A stretch of 15,038 nt of DNA from Actinobacteria bacterium UBA7398 (GTDB lineage Bacteria > Actinomycetota > Actinomycetes > Nanopelagicales > Nanopelagicaceae). The DNA lies in the NCBI GenBank assembly GCA_002470135.1, contig DKNC01000048.1, positions 12,736-27,773 of the forward strand, in the 5' to 3' direction. Under the pieces are notes generated by a model, which saw only the letters and a program-made list of their open reading frames with translations, was not told the DNA's origin and ran no database searches. Every line of letters begins with the position of its first letter. The stretch's first letter is position 1. Of the stretch, positions 7,259 through 14,855 are shown piece after piece. Made by a program: the position numbers and the translations under genes.

Positions 7259-8444
7259 GCGTCTATTTACTTCTGAATCTGTAACTGAAGGCCATCCAGA
7301 TAAAATGGCGGATCAAATTTCAGATGCAATTCTGGATTCATTATTAAGCCAAGACAAAAATTCTCGGGTAGCAGTAGAAACTTTACTAACAACTGGACAA
7401 GTACATGTTGCTGGTGAAGTTACAACCAATGGCTATGCCGATGTTATGGGGTTGGTGCGAGATACAGTATTGGGAATTGGATACGACTCTTCCGATAAAG
7501 GATTCGATGGTAATTCTTGTGGCGTATCAATCTCGATTGGTCAACAATCAGGGGATATCGCAGCCGGTGTAGATCATGCATTTGAAGAGCGCGTTTCGCA
7601 ATCGGTTGATCCTTTAGATTTACAAGGTGCAGGCGATCAAGGTTTAATGTTTGGATACGCCACTACCGATACTCCAGAGTTGATGCCGCTCCCGATTTGG
7701 TTAGCGCACAAATTAGCTGAGAAATTAACGGCCGTGCGTAAATCTGGCGAGCTCGCTTATCTTCGCCCCGATGGTAAGACTCAAGTAACTATCGAATACG
7801 ATGGCGACAAGCCGATCTCGTTAAATACCGTGGTTATTTCAAGTCAACATGCTGCTAATATCGATATAGAGAAACAACTAGCACCGGAAGTAAAAGCTAA
7901 AGTAATTGATCCAGTTCTAAAAGAAATTAACCTACCTTTCAAGGATTTGCGAATTCTGATCAACCCAACTGGGCGTTTTGTAACCGGCGGACCCATGGGA
8001 GATGCTGGCTTAACCGGTCGAAAAATTATTGTGGATACCTACGGTGGCATGGCCCGACATGGCGGTGGCGCATTTAGCGGAAAAGATCCTTCAAAAGTAG
8101 ATCGCTCTGCGGCGTATGCGATGCGTTGGGTAGCGAAAAACGTCGTGGCGGCTGGATTGGCTACTCGCTGCGAAGTACAAGTCGCTTACGCAATTGGTAA
8201 AGCGCAACCGGTGGGTTTATTTGTCGAAACTTTTGGAACTGAAAAAGTTCCAGTTAATCAAATATCTGATGCAGTTTTAGCGGTCTTTGATTTGCGCCCA
8301 GCTGCAATCATTCGTGATTTGCAATTATTGCGCCCGATTTATTTAGAAACTGCGGCATACGGACATTTCGGTCGGGAACTTCCAAACTTTACTTGGGAGA
8401 AAGCTGATCGCGTAGCTGCGTTGCAATCTCAGATTAAAGGATAG
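7251..8444 (+). CDS. metK: S-adenosylmethionine synthetase
   Basis: 397 residues. Makes S-adenosylmethionine from methionine and ATP; the product supplies methylases, including RsmB encoded further along. Hallmarks are GHPDKMADQISDAILD (Gly14 onward, ATP site), GAGDQGLMFGYA (126-137, family signature), FVTGGPMGDAGLTGRKIIVDTYGG near 243-266, and the glycine-rich GGGAFSGKDPSKVDRSAAY. The ATG at 7251 was chosen over the in-frame ATG at 7245 because AAGG at 7240-7243 is 7 nt from 7251 but only 1 nt from 7245, and MSKRLFTSESVTEGHPDK is the usual N-terminus. The start overlaps the coaBC stop by 8 nt. priA follows after 6 nt. Confidence 0.96.
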   Translation: MSKRLFTSESVTEGHPDKMADQISDAILDSLLSQDKNSRVAVETLLTTGQVHVAGEVTTNGYADVMGLVRDTVLGIGYDSSDKGFDGNSCGVSISIGQQSGDIAAGVDHAFEERVSQSVDPLDLQGAGDQGLMFGYATTDTPELMPLPIWLAHKLAEKLTAVRKSGELAYLRPDGKTQVTIEYDGDKPISLNTVVISSQHAANIDIEKQLAPEVKAKVIDPVLKEINLPFKDLRILINPTGRFVTGGPMGDAGLTGRKIIVDTYGGMARHGGGAFSGKDPSKVDRSAAYAMRWVAKNVVAAGLATRCEVQVAYAIGKAQPVGLFVETFGTEKVPVNQISDAVLAVFDLRPAAIIRDLQLLRPIYLETAAYGHFGRELPNFTWEKADRVAALQSQIKG

Positions 8445-8450
8445 TTTCTC

Positions 8451-10394
8451 GTGGCGCAATTGCGACCACTTCGCCTTATCTCGCAACGGGCTAAAAGTAG
8501 CTACGAAGCTACAGTTGATAGTTCCTATGTAGCTGATGTTGTTGTAGATACTCCAGTCATACATCTCGATGGTCTCTATACCTATGCGTTAACGGATTTG
8601 GATCATGAAATTTGCGAAATTGGTGCATTCGTTAAAGTTCCATTCGGAAAAACTCTTACCACTGGTTATGTGGTAAATATCCGTGCTCGTACCACTAGCG
8701 ATATCGCGCTTAAGGCCATTGTTTCGATAATTTCTAGCCGTGCGTTATTACAACCAAATATTTGGGCGCTAATACAAAATGCTGCCACTAGGTACTGCAC
8801 CAATCCTAATGAATTGATTCGATTTGCGATTCCACCAAGAGTGGCAAGCTCCGAGAAAATGTTGCTAACGCTTCCCAAAAATGCTAGCAGCTCCAAATCG
8901 GTTACTAATCCAAGTAGTGGTTTATTGGAAGCAATATATGGTTCCAAGATCTCTGCAATAGCGAGTAAAAAAAGTGGAGCAATTTTAGCGCCAACCGCAG
9001 TCGATAATTTCAATCTCTTGCTTGAAATGATTTTGCGAAAATTAGCGCTTGGCCCGGTATTAGTTATTGTTCCTGATGTCAAAGATACCGTTCGATTAGT
9101 AGAAAAATTATCAGAACACGGCCAATTGGATTTTTTGCGCTTCGATTCTTCGTTAGATAAGAGCGCTCGATATTTAGCTTTCTTACAAATCTTGCAGGGT
9201 GAATATCAGTTAGTTATTGGCAATAGATCTGCAATTTTTGCGCCAATACCTAATTTGCAGAGCATAATTATTTTGAATGAATCGGATCCTTCAAATTTTG
9301 AGCGCAGATCGCCATACACAAATACCCGCGATTTAGCGCTGCTCCGATCTAATAACGAGAAAATATCGCTTTGGTTCTTAGATACATCACCGTCGCTTGA
9401 GCTACTCCGATTGGTAGAAACTAAATGGTTAGCATTTTTCACTCCCACGAGTGACTTTATCCGGGAGCGAAAATGGTTGGTTATTTCCGAAAATCAAGAG
9501 CGCACCCGAAAGAATGTTTTCTCAGTAATTCGACATGGATTAGAGCGGGGGCCAGTTTTGATTGTGGTTGCCGAGCGCGGATATTTCAATGCTGCAATTT
9601 GTGACCAGTGCAAGAATCAAGCGTTATGTAAATGCGGCGGCAAGCTGTTATTGGGCAAGGCTCTTAGCTCTCCGGAGTGTGTGCTTTGCGCAACAAGGTA
9701 TCCGGAATGGAACTGTAATTGGTGTAACTCGGCAAAATTCTATCGATTTCAGAAAGGCGATGAACGCCACCTCGAAGAATTTGGTAAGGCTTTCCCAAAA
9801 ATTTCAATAACTTCATCAAATGCGAAATTAGCAAAATTTAGAATTGGCAATGAACCCGCAATAGTGATTTCAACACCCGGTTGTGAACCAGCCTGTGAAG
9901 ATGGTTATGCTGCAATAGTTTTACTAGATGGTAGATCGATATTCAACCGTCCGTTTTTGCGTAGCGAAGAAGAAGCTCGTTACCGTTGGTTGAACGCTCT
10001 AACCCTGCTCCGATCAGATGGTCAAGTTTATCTTTCGTTACCAGATACTCATCCGGAAGTGCAAGCGTTGCTACAACCAATCCCATTGAAATCTAGTCGA
10101 ACTGAGTTAGAAAATCGAAAGGATTTATCATTTCCTCCCTACGCAAGGTTTATTGAGATACAAAGCGCTAGCAAAGAAATTAATTTGATCGCGGAGCAAT
10201 TCCGTCGCGAAGAATCAATTCAATGTGAAGTATTGGGGCCAACTCAAATCGATAAAATCGAGAGTAAAATTATCCTAAAAGTTTCAATTGCTGACAGTGC
10301 AAAGTTAGGCGAGATTGTTTATGATTTGAAGCGTTACCGAAGCGCTAGAGCAATGTCTGCGCTACGCGTTCAAGTTGACCCGTTTACGATTTGA
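8451..10394 (+). CDS. priA: PriA-like primosomal protein N' without recognisable helicase motifs
   Basis: 647 residues from GTG, with AAAGGA 9 nt upstream across the metK stop. PriA normally recognises stalled forks and reloads the replisome. Family features: the N-terminal DNA-binding region (VADVVVDTPVIHLDGLYTYAL, 27-47); a helicase-like core with IGNRSAIFAP near 256-265; eight zinc-site cysteines (384, 387, 393, 395, 410, 413, 422, 425); and a C-terminal FPPYARF and VLGPTQ. The ATPase motifs are gone: the Walker A place reads GAILAPTAVDNF (about 177-188) with no GKT, and the DEAH place reads LNESDPSNF (275-283). Loss of these motifs is known for actinobacterial PriA, so it may act as a structural loader without unwinding. 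The frame is intact, so this is not simple decay. Confidence 0.88.
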   Translation: MAQLRPLRLISQRAKSSYEATVDSSYVADVVVDTPVIHLDGLYTYALTDLDHEICEIGAFVKVPFGKTLTTGYVVNIRARTTSDIALKAIVSIISSRALLQPNIWALIQNAATRYCTNPNELIRFAIPPRVASSEKMLLTLPKNASSSKSVTNPSSGLLEAIYGSKISAIASKKSGAILAPTAVDNFNLLLEMILRKLALGPVLVIVPDVKDTVRLVEKLSEHGQLDFLRFDSSLDKSARYLAFLQILQGEYQLVIGNRSAIFAPIPNLQSIIILNESDPSNFERRSPYTNTRDLALLRSNNEKISLWFLDTSPSLELLRLVETKWLAFFTPTSDFIRERKWLVISENQERTRKNVFSVIRHGLERGPVLIVVAERGYFNAAICDQCKNQALCKCGGKLLLGKALSSPECVLCATRYPEWNCNWCNSAKFYRFQKGDERHLEEFGKAFPKISITSSNAKLAKFRIGNEPAIVISTPGCEPACEDGYAAIVLLDGRSIFNRPFLRSEEEARYRWLNALTLLRSDGQVYLSLPDTHPEVQALLQPIPLKSSRTELENRKDLSFPPYARFIEIQSASKEINLIAEQFRREESIQCEVLGPTQIDKIESKIILKVSIADSAKLGEIVYDLKRYRSARAMSALRVQVDPFTI

Positions 10395-10413
10395 TACCAG
10401 ATAGACTTCGCAC

Positions 10414-10974
10414 ATGGCGCTGCAACCGATCCGTTTATTTGGTGATCCAATTCTTGCGACCCCAGCAAGCGCCGTTTTAGATTTTGATAAAGAACTACGC
10501 AATTTAGTTGCGGATTTAACCGAAACCATGCTCGAAGCCCCCGGAGCTGGTCTAGCGGCACCACAGATCGGAGTCCCATTACGGGTTTTCGTTTGGCATG
10601 TGGACGATGTATTTGGTCATTTAATCAATCCATCCCTAGATTTAAGTGACGAAATGCAAGATGGTGAGGAAGGCTGTCTATCTTTTCCGGAATTGAATTA
10701 TCAAACTCCAAGATCGCTCCGCGCAGTTGCCAAAGGTTTCAATATGCACGGTGAACCTATCGTTGTAGCGGGTAGTGAATTGCTAGCCCGAGCGCTCCAA
10801 CATGAAACTGATCATTTAGATGGGATTCTATTTATTGATCGTTTATCTAAAGATTTAAGAAAACAAGCAATGAAAGAGATCCGCGAAAGTGAATGGTTTA
10901 TCTCCGCTTCTGAGCGCGGTATATCACCGCAATTCAAAGTTTCGCCACACCAGACTAATGGCTTAGGGCTGTAA
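10414..10974 (+). CDS. def: Peptide deformylase
   Basis: 186 residues. A metallohydrolase removing the N-formyl group from nascent proteins. All three signatures are present: GAGLAAPQIG (44-53), EGCLSFPE with metal ligand Cys88, and QHETDHLDG with His130, catalytic Glu131 and His134. The C-terminal tail after residue about 160 (SEWFISASERGISPQFKVSPHQ) is variable in the family. The ATG at 10414 lies 19 nt after priA with no clear Shine-Dalgarno, but MALQPIRLFGDPIL is the usual N-terminus. It precedes fmt, the gene that adds the formyl group this enzyme removes, a common pairing. Confidence 0.96.
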   Translation: MALQPIRLFGDPILATPASAVLDFDKELRNLVADLTETMLEAPGAGLAAPQIGVPLRVFVWHVDDVFGHLINPSLDLSDEMQDGEEGCLSFPELNYQTPRSLRAVAKGFNMHGEPIVVAGSELLARALQHETDHLDGILFIDRLSKDLRKQAMKEIRESEWFISASERGISPQFKVSPHQTNGLGL

Positions 10975-10979
10975 TTACA

Positions 10980-11888
10980 TTGCGAATTGCGATTGCATCT
11001 TCATCTCGAGTTTCCTTACCTACAATCGAAGCAATTGAAAATAGCGAGCACGAATTAATTGGTTTCATCACTACGCCGGACGCACCTGCTGGCAGAGGTC
11101 GAGTTTTAACACCAAATGAGTTCGCGAAGTGGGCGAGCGATACTGGCCGCAATGTAGCTAAGCCCATTGATTTTGCTGAGATGACCGCTCTGGTAGCAGA
11201 GATGGACCCCGATTTAATTATTACAATTGCTTACGGAAAATTGATCCCAGAACAATTGTTATCGCAAGTTAAATATGGTTGGTTGAATCTACATTTTTCA
11301 CTTTTACCAAAGTGGCGCGGCGCTGCGCCAGTGCAATGGGCTCTTAAATCTGGCGATAACACAACCGGAGTAACGGTTTTCCAGCTAGATAAAGGGATGG
11401 ATACCGGTCCAATCTATGCAATAAGAGAATTGAAAATTTCTGAATCTGCCACCACCGACTCATTGCTTACCGAACTTTCAGTACTGGGAAGCGCCGCTGT
11501 TTTAACGGCGATTGATTCGATTCTAAGTAATATCGCTCCGGTTAAACAGATTTTGGCGGGTTCGATAGCGCCTAAAATTTCCAAAATAGATGCAGCGATT
11601 AACTGGTCTTCAACCTGCAGAGAAGTTGATTCTCATATTCGCGCGATGGTTAGTAAGCCCGGTGCTTGGACCAGAGTTGGCGGGGTTCGATTAGTTATTA
11701 ATAGCGCTCGGATCATCAACGGAGAATATAGAGCGGGCGAACTTAGCAAAATAGGTAACGCAATTGTGATTGGCACTTCTGATGGCGCGATGGAATTAGC
11801 GGAGGTTACTCCTGAAGGTAAACGTTTAATGAGCGGTGCGGAGTGGTTTCGCGGCGCCCGCATAGAAATTGGAAGTATCTGTGAATAA
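10980..11888 (+). CDS. fmt: Methionyl-tRNA formyltransferase
   Basis: 302 residues from a TTG start, read as Met. Transfers formyl from 10-formyl-tetrahydrofolate to initiator Met-tRNA. The N-terminal transferase domain carries the catalytic triad in NLHFSLLPKWRGAAP (Asn103, His105) and MDTGPI (Asp141), plus ITTPDAPAGRGR and IAYGKLIP. The C-terminal tRNA-binding domain starts around residue 205 (KISKIDAAINWSSTCREVDSHIRAM). The TTG at 10980 puts RIAIASSS at the normal N-terminus; an AGGG lies about 11 nt upstream and no ATG or GTG sits nearby in frame. It begins 5 nt after def and overlaps rsmB by 8 nt. Confidence 0.95.
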   Translation: MRIAIASSSRVSLPTIEAIENSEHELIGFITTPDAPAGRGRVLTPNEFAKWASDTGRNVAKPIDFAEMTALVAEMDPDLIITIAYGKLIPEQLLSQVKYGWLNLHFSLLPKWRGAAPVQWALKSGDNTTGVTVFQLDKGMDTGPIYAIRELKISESATTDSLLTELSVLGSAAVLTAIDSILSNIAPVKQILAGSIAPKISKIDAAINWSSTCREVDSHIRAMVSKPGAWTRVGGVRLVINSARIINGEYRAGELSKIGNAIVIGTSDGAMELAEVTPEGKRLMSGAEWFRGARIEIGSICE

Positions 11889-13287
11889 AACGCCTGGCCG
11901 TAATTTCACAAAACCAAACCCAGATTTGCCCCGCCTAATGGCCTATGAAACGCTCTATGAAGTTACCTTTGAAGGTGGATATAGCAATTTATTACTGCCG
12001 AAACGGTTAGAAAAGAGCGAATTGGATCCCCGAGATCGATCCTTTGTAACTGAACTGGTCTACGGCACCTTACGAATGCAAGGCAAACACGATTTTAGAA
12101 TAGCTAAAAGTTCTGCAAGAACATTGGCGCAGATTGATCCAAAGGTATTGCTCTGCTTAAGGCTTGGCGTCCACCAAATTTATGAAATGCGAATCCCGGA
12201 CCATGCAGCCGTTTCCGCAACTGTAGAACTTGCCCGCAAAGTAGCGGGGGAGTCGAGCGGTTCCTTTGTGAATGCGGTGTTGCGCAATATGACCAATTTG
12301 ATTCCGCAGGATGCAGTTTCATTAGATTTAGCTAATCAAACCGATAAAAATACTTATTTAGCAAACGAATTTTCGCACCCAGATTGGATTATTTCCGCCT
12401 ACTTAGATCATTTAAAAGATTATGAAAAGGTTGCAGAGCTACTTGCAGCAAATAATGTTCCAGCCCAACCAACTTTGGTTGCTTGGCCAAATTTTTCATC
12501 GGTCTCTGAATTAGTTGCCAGTGGCGCGGTCGCAGTTCCAGAGGCCAAGTACGCCGCGAATTTTGCGGGAAATCCTGGATCGTTATCGGAGATAAAGTCG
12601 CGGAAAGCCGGCGTTCAAGATTATGGTTCCCAATTGGTGACTGAAATATTTCATGCCACAGCAGCGGGCATTACCAAGAAATTACGATGGCTAGATATGT
12701 GTGCAGGACCGGGCGGTAAGAGCGCGTTATTAACTGCCCTTATCTCCACCCGCGATGATTATTTCCTGGCAAATGAAATATCCGAAGTTCGGGCAGATCT
12801 AGTTCGTCAAGTTATTAAAAATGGCGAAGTGGTTTCCTTTGATGGTCGAGAGTTAGCCAGTAATGGTTTTGCTAAACCGGAAAATGCGTTTGATCGGATC
12901 TTGATAGATGCACCTTGCACCGGTTTAGGAGCGTTGCGCCGGCGCCCAGAAACTCGGTGGCGTCGTTCTATTAACGATTTGAAATCTTTGATGCAACTGC
13001 AAAAAGAATTACTACATAGCGCCAGTGAGATTTTACTCGATAACGGTTTGATTGCATACGTAACGTGCTCGCCGCATTTGAATGAAACCAGATTTCAAGT
13101 TAAAGAATTTCTGCGCACTCACCGAGATTTTGAACTTGCCACAATTCCAACCGGAATCGCGACTGGCAAATATGCCTCTGCTATCCAAGCTGATGGCATG
13201 TTCCAGCTATGGACCCACACGCATGGAACGGATGCTATGTTTCTTGCGCTGCTGCAGCGGAAGGAAAGCAAGGTGAAAAATTTATGA
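11881..13287 (+). CDS. rsmB: 16S rRNA (cytosine-C5) methyltransferase, RsmB/Sun family
   Basis: 468 residues. SAM-dependent m5C methylation of 16S rRNA (C967 in E. coli). The N-terminal NusB-like RNA-binding domain (about 15-145) includes DRSFVTELVYGTLR and SFVNAVLRNM. The C-terminal methyltransferase domain has motif I LDMCAGPGGK (271-280), motif IV DAPCTGLGALRRRPETRW (Cys346) and motif VI VTCSPHLNE (Cys396, the expected nucleophile). Two active-site cysteines are typical of RNA m5C enzymes. The GTG at 11881 was chosen over the in-frame TTG at 11869 because GGAAG (11871-11875) sits 5 nt before it. It overlaps fmt by 8 nt and rpe by 4 nt (ATGA). The exact rRNA target is inferred from family and position. 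Confidence 0.93.
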   Translation: MNKTPGRNFTKPNPDLPRLMAYETLYEVTFEGGYSNLLLPKRLEKSELDPRDRSFVTELVYGTLRMQGKHDFRIAKSSARTLAQIDPKVLLCLRLGVHQIYEMRIPDHAAVSATVELARKVAGESSGSFVNAVLRNMTNLIPQDAVSLDLANQTDKNTYLANEFSHPDWIISAYLDHLKDYEKVAELLAANNVPAQPTLVAWPNFSSVSELVASGAVAVPEAKYAANFAGNPGSLSEIKSRKAGVQDYGSQLVTEIFHATAAGITKKLRWLDMCAGPGGKSALLTALISTRDDYFLANEISEVRADLVRQVIKNGEVVSFDGRELASNGFAKPENAFDRILIDAPCTGLGALRRRPETRWRRSINDLKSLMQLQKELLHSASEILLDNGLIAYVTCSPHLNETRFQVKEFLRTHRDFELATIPTGIATGKYASAIQADGMFQLWTHTHGTDAMFLALLQRKESKVKNL

Positions 13288-13952
13288 TTCGGATATGTCC
13301 GAGTATCCTCAATGCGAATTTTGACGATCTTCCAAATGAGATTGCGCGAGTGGCAACAACAGCTGACCTAATTCACTTAGATGTAATGGATAACATTTTT
13401 GTACCAAATTTCACTTTTGATTTCGATGCATCAGCAGAAATTATTGAAAGCAGCAAATTACCTATAGATGTACATTTGATGGTTGAAAAAGCCGATATTG
13501 CGGGTCCAAGATATGCGACCACTAAAGCATTCAGCGTAACCATCCATTACGAAGCGACCGAGAACGTTGCAAAAACTTTAACTGCAATAAAAGAAACCGG
13601 TACTAGGGCCGGCTTAGCGATCAAGCCTGGAACTTCGCTCGAAGTATTGAAACCTTACCTAAATTTGATCGACATGATATTAGTTATGACAGTTGAACCG
13701 GGTTTTGGCGGTCAGAGTTTCATGCGCGAAATGATGCCCAAAGTTGAGCTTGCTAGAAATTGGTTACGTAGCAATAGTTTTACCGATATCTGGCTACAAG
13801 TCGATGGTGGAATCTCAACGGAAACAATCGCATTAGCCAGCGCAGCTGGCGCAGACACTTTTGTTGCCGGTAGCGCGATCTATAAGTCTAATGAGCCTGC
13901 GCAAATGGTTACCAAGTTACGGCAACTAGCTCAAGATGCGTTTTTATCTTAG
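13284..13952 (+). CDS. rpe: Ribulose-phosphate 3-epimerase
   Basis: 222 residues. Interconverts ribulose 5-phosphate and xylulose 5-phosphate in the pentose phosphate pathway. A TIM barrel with the family landmarks in order: PSILNANFDDL (Ser8), LIHLDVMDNIFVPNFTF (His31, Asp33), VHLMVEKAD (His64), GLAIKPGTSLE, MTVEPGFGGQSFM and QVDGGISTETI (Asp174). His31, Asp33, His64 and Asp174 are the expected metal and catalytic residues. MDN replaces the more widespread MDG, a change I associate with actinobacterial forms. The ATG sits inside the rsmB stop (ATGA) with AGGTGA 7 nt upstream; an upstream in-frame ATG lies deep inside rsmB and is not used. The FMN riboswitch begins about 20 nt after the stop. 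Confidence 0.96.
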   Translation: MIRICPSILNANFDDLPNEIARVATTADLIHLDVMDNIFVPNFTFDFDASAEIIESSKLPIDVHLMVEKADIAGPRYATTKAFSVTIHYEATENVAKTLTAIKETGTRAGLAIKPGTSLEVLKPYLNLIDMILVMTVEPGFGGQSFMREMMPKVELARNWLRSNSFTDIWLQVDGGISTETIALASAAGADTFVAGSAIYKSNEPAQMVTKLRQLAQDAFLS

Positions 13953-13973
13953 AACTGCGATACTTTTGCCACA

Positions 13974-14096
13974 CGTTTCCGGGGGTCGGTGTAAATCCGA
14001 ACCGGCGGTTAAAGTCCGCGACCCGATCTAAACCATAGATCGGTTGACTTGGTGAAATTCCGAGACCGACAGTTAAAGTCTGGATAAAGGAAAACG
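13974..14096 (+). ncRNA. FMN riboswitch (RFN element)
   Basis: A full six-helix FMN aptamer can be drawn. P1 pairs CGTTTCC (13974-13980) with GGAAAACG (14089-14096), one A bulged. P2 pairs 13986-13989 with 13997-14000 and P3 pairs 14005-14008 with 14016-14019 around the conserved ACCGGCGGT. The variable P4 stem is a perfect 8-bp hairpin (14023-14030 with 14036-14043). P5 is CTTGG/CCGAG around the conserved TGAAATT (14048-14064). P6 is GAC/GTC (14068-14080) within GACCGACAGT-AAAGTCTGGAT. These blocks match the RFN consensus, which binds FMN and switches off flavin synthesis or uptake genes. It controls the PnuC-family gene immediately downstream. There is no terminator-like hairpin with a U-run after P1, so control is probably at translation. 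Confidence 0.96.
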
Positions 14097-14140
14097 CGGA
14101 GCTTTTGGCTATTTATTTTTAGTCATAAGTTCGGTTTGCT

Positions 14141-14163
14141 CTCCCTCGGCTTATATAAGGGAG
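14141..14163 (+). promoter_or_regulatory. Shine-Dalgarno-sequestering hairpin, expression platform of the FMN riboswitch
   Basis: CTCCCT (14141-14146) pairs perfectly with AGGGAG (14158-14163) across an 11-nt loop. AGGGAG is the ribosome-binding site 5 nt before the ribM ATG, so this stem would block initiation. It is the expected off-state when FMN is bound. A possible competing partner is GGAGC (14098-14102) with GCTCT (14138-14142), which would free the site; that alternative is weaker and not established. Confidence 0.7.
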
Positions 14164-14168
14164 CAAGT

Positions 14169-14843
14169 ATGTCGATGTTGAAATGGTTGTTTGAAGCCCA
14201 AATTCATTTTGGATCTAAATCTATTGCTTGGCGCGAAATTATTGGTGGCACACTTGGGCTAACTAGCGCAGTTCTCGGTATGCGACGAAAAATCAGCGCT
14301 TGGCCAGTAGGAATAATTGGGGATGCGCTGCTTTTCACTGTTTTCCTCGGCGCAGTATTTTCTTTCGGTGACAATAAAGAGCATGCAAATTTTTATGGTC
14401 AAGCTGGTAGAAACCTGCTCCTGATTGTGGTCAGCGTTTATGGTTGGGTTAAATGGAACGCAACCCGAAATCAAGGCGGTTCTCAAAAACCAGCAGTTCA
14501 GCCGCGATGGAGTACAACGAAGGAGAGAACCATCTTGATTCCTGGAGTTGTCTTCTTCTACCTGATTGCTTATCAAATTTTCAAGGCGCTCGGCGAAAGC
14601 GGTACGTGGCTCTTAGTTGATACCTGGATTTTTACTGGCACTGCTCTTGCGACATTTGGCATGAGTCGCGGGTATGTAGAGTTTTGGCTGGTCTGGGTTG
14701 CAGTTGATTTAGTAGGTGTGCCATTTGCATTTAAAAATGGTTACTACCCAACTGGGACTTTATACGCCATTTATCTACCATTCGTGCTCTGGGGATTCAT
14801 ATCGTGGCTCAAAATATCCAAGCGAGAGCAGGTAACGCTCTAG
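14169..14843 (+). CDS. ribM: PnuC-family riboflavin transporter (RibM/PnuX type)
   Basis: 224 residues, an integral membrane protein. Hydrophobic segments near residues 22-38, 46-64, 79-95, 121-139, 147-163, 170-188 and 197-214 suggest seven membrane helices. PnuC-family features include WPVGIIGDALLF, NFYGQAGRNLLLIVVSVYGWVKW and GYYPTGTLYAIYLPFVLWGF. PnuC relatives import nicotinamide riboside, but those placed under FMN riboswitches in Streptomyces (RibM) and Corynebacterium (PnuX) import riboflavin, so the upstream riboswitch decides the substrate here. The ATG at 14169 is 5 nt from AGGGAG; the next ATG (14175) is a less well spaced option. Translation is probably repressed by FMN. The transporter family is firm; riboflavin as substrate is an inference from context. 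Confidence 0.88.
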   Translation: MSMLKWLFEAQIHFGSKSIAWREIIGGTLGLTSAVLGMRRKISAWPVGIIGDALLFTVFLGAVFSFGDNKEHANFYGQAGRNLLLIVVSVYGWVKWNATRNQGGSQKPAVQPRWSTTKERTILIPGVVFFYLIAYQIFKALGESGTWLLVDTWIFTGTALATFGMSRGYVEFWLVWVAVDLVGVPFAFKNGYYPTGTLYAIYLPFVLWGFISWLKISKREQVTL

Positions 14844-14855
14844 CAAAATAGAGAG

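Noticed and set aside
8666..9082. 138-codon open frame on the minus strand inside priA
   Set aside because: It lies fully antisense to a recognisable PriA coding region, has no family resemblance or ribosome-binding site I can support, and is best explained as a shadow frame.
987..13606. The octamer GGTACTAG occurs five times on the plus strand (987, 1072, 1833, 2661, 13599)
   Set aside because: More than chance for one preselected octamer, but it was picked after the fact. All copies lie in coding sequence, three in frame as GGT-ACT-AGN (Gly-Thr-Ser/Arg), and CTAG is not rare here. Codon preference explains it well enough without a genome-wide count.
13937..13966. Possible promoter before the FMN riboswitch (TACTTT at 13961-13966 as a -10)
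   Set aside because: The spacing to the aptamer start would be sensible, but no convincing -35 is present at 16-19 nt and read-through from rpe is equally possible.
14259..14576. 105-codon open frame on the minus strand inside ribM
   Set aside because: Antisense to the membrane-helix coding region and without recognisable protein features; a shadow frame.
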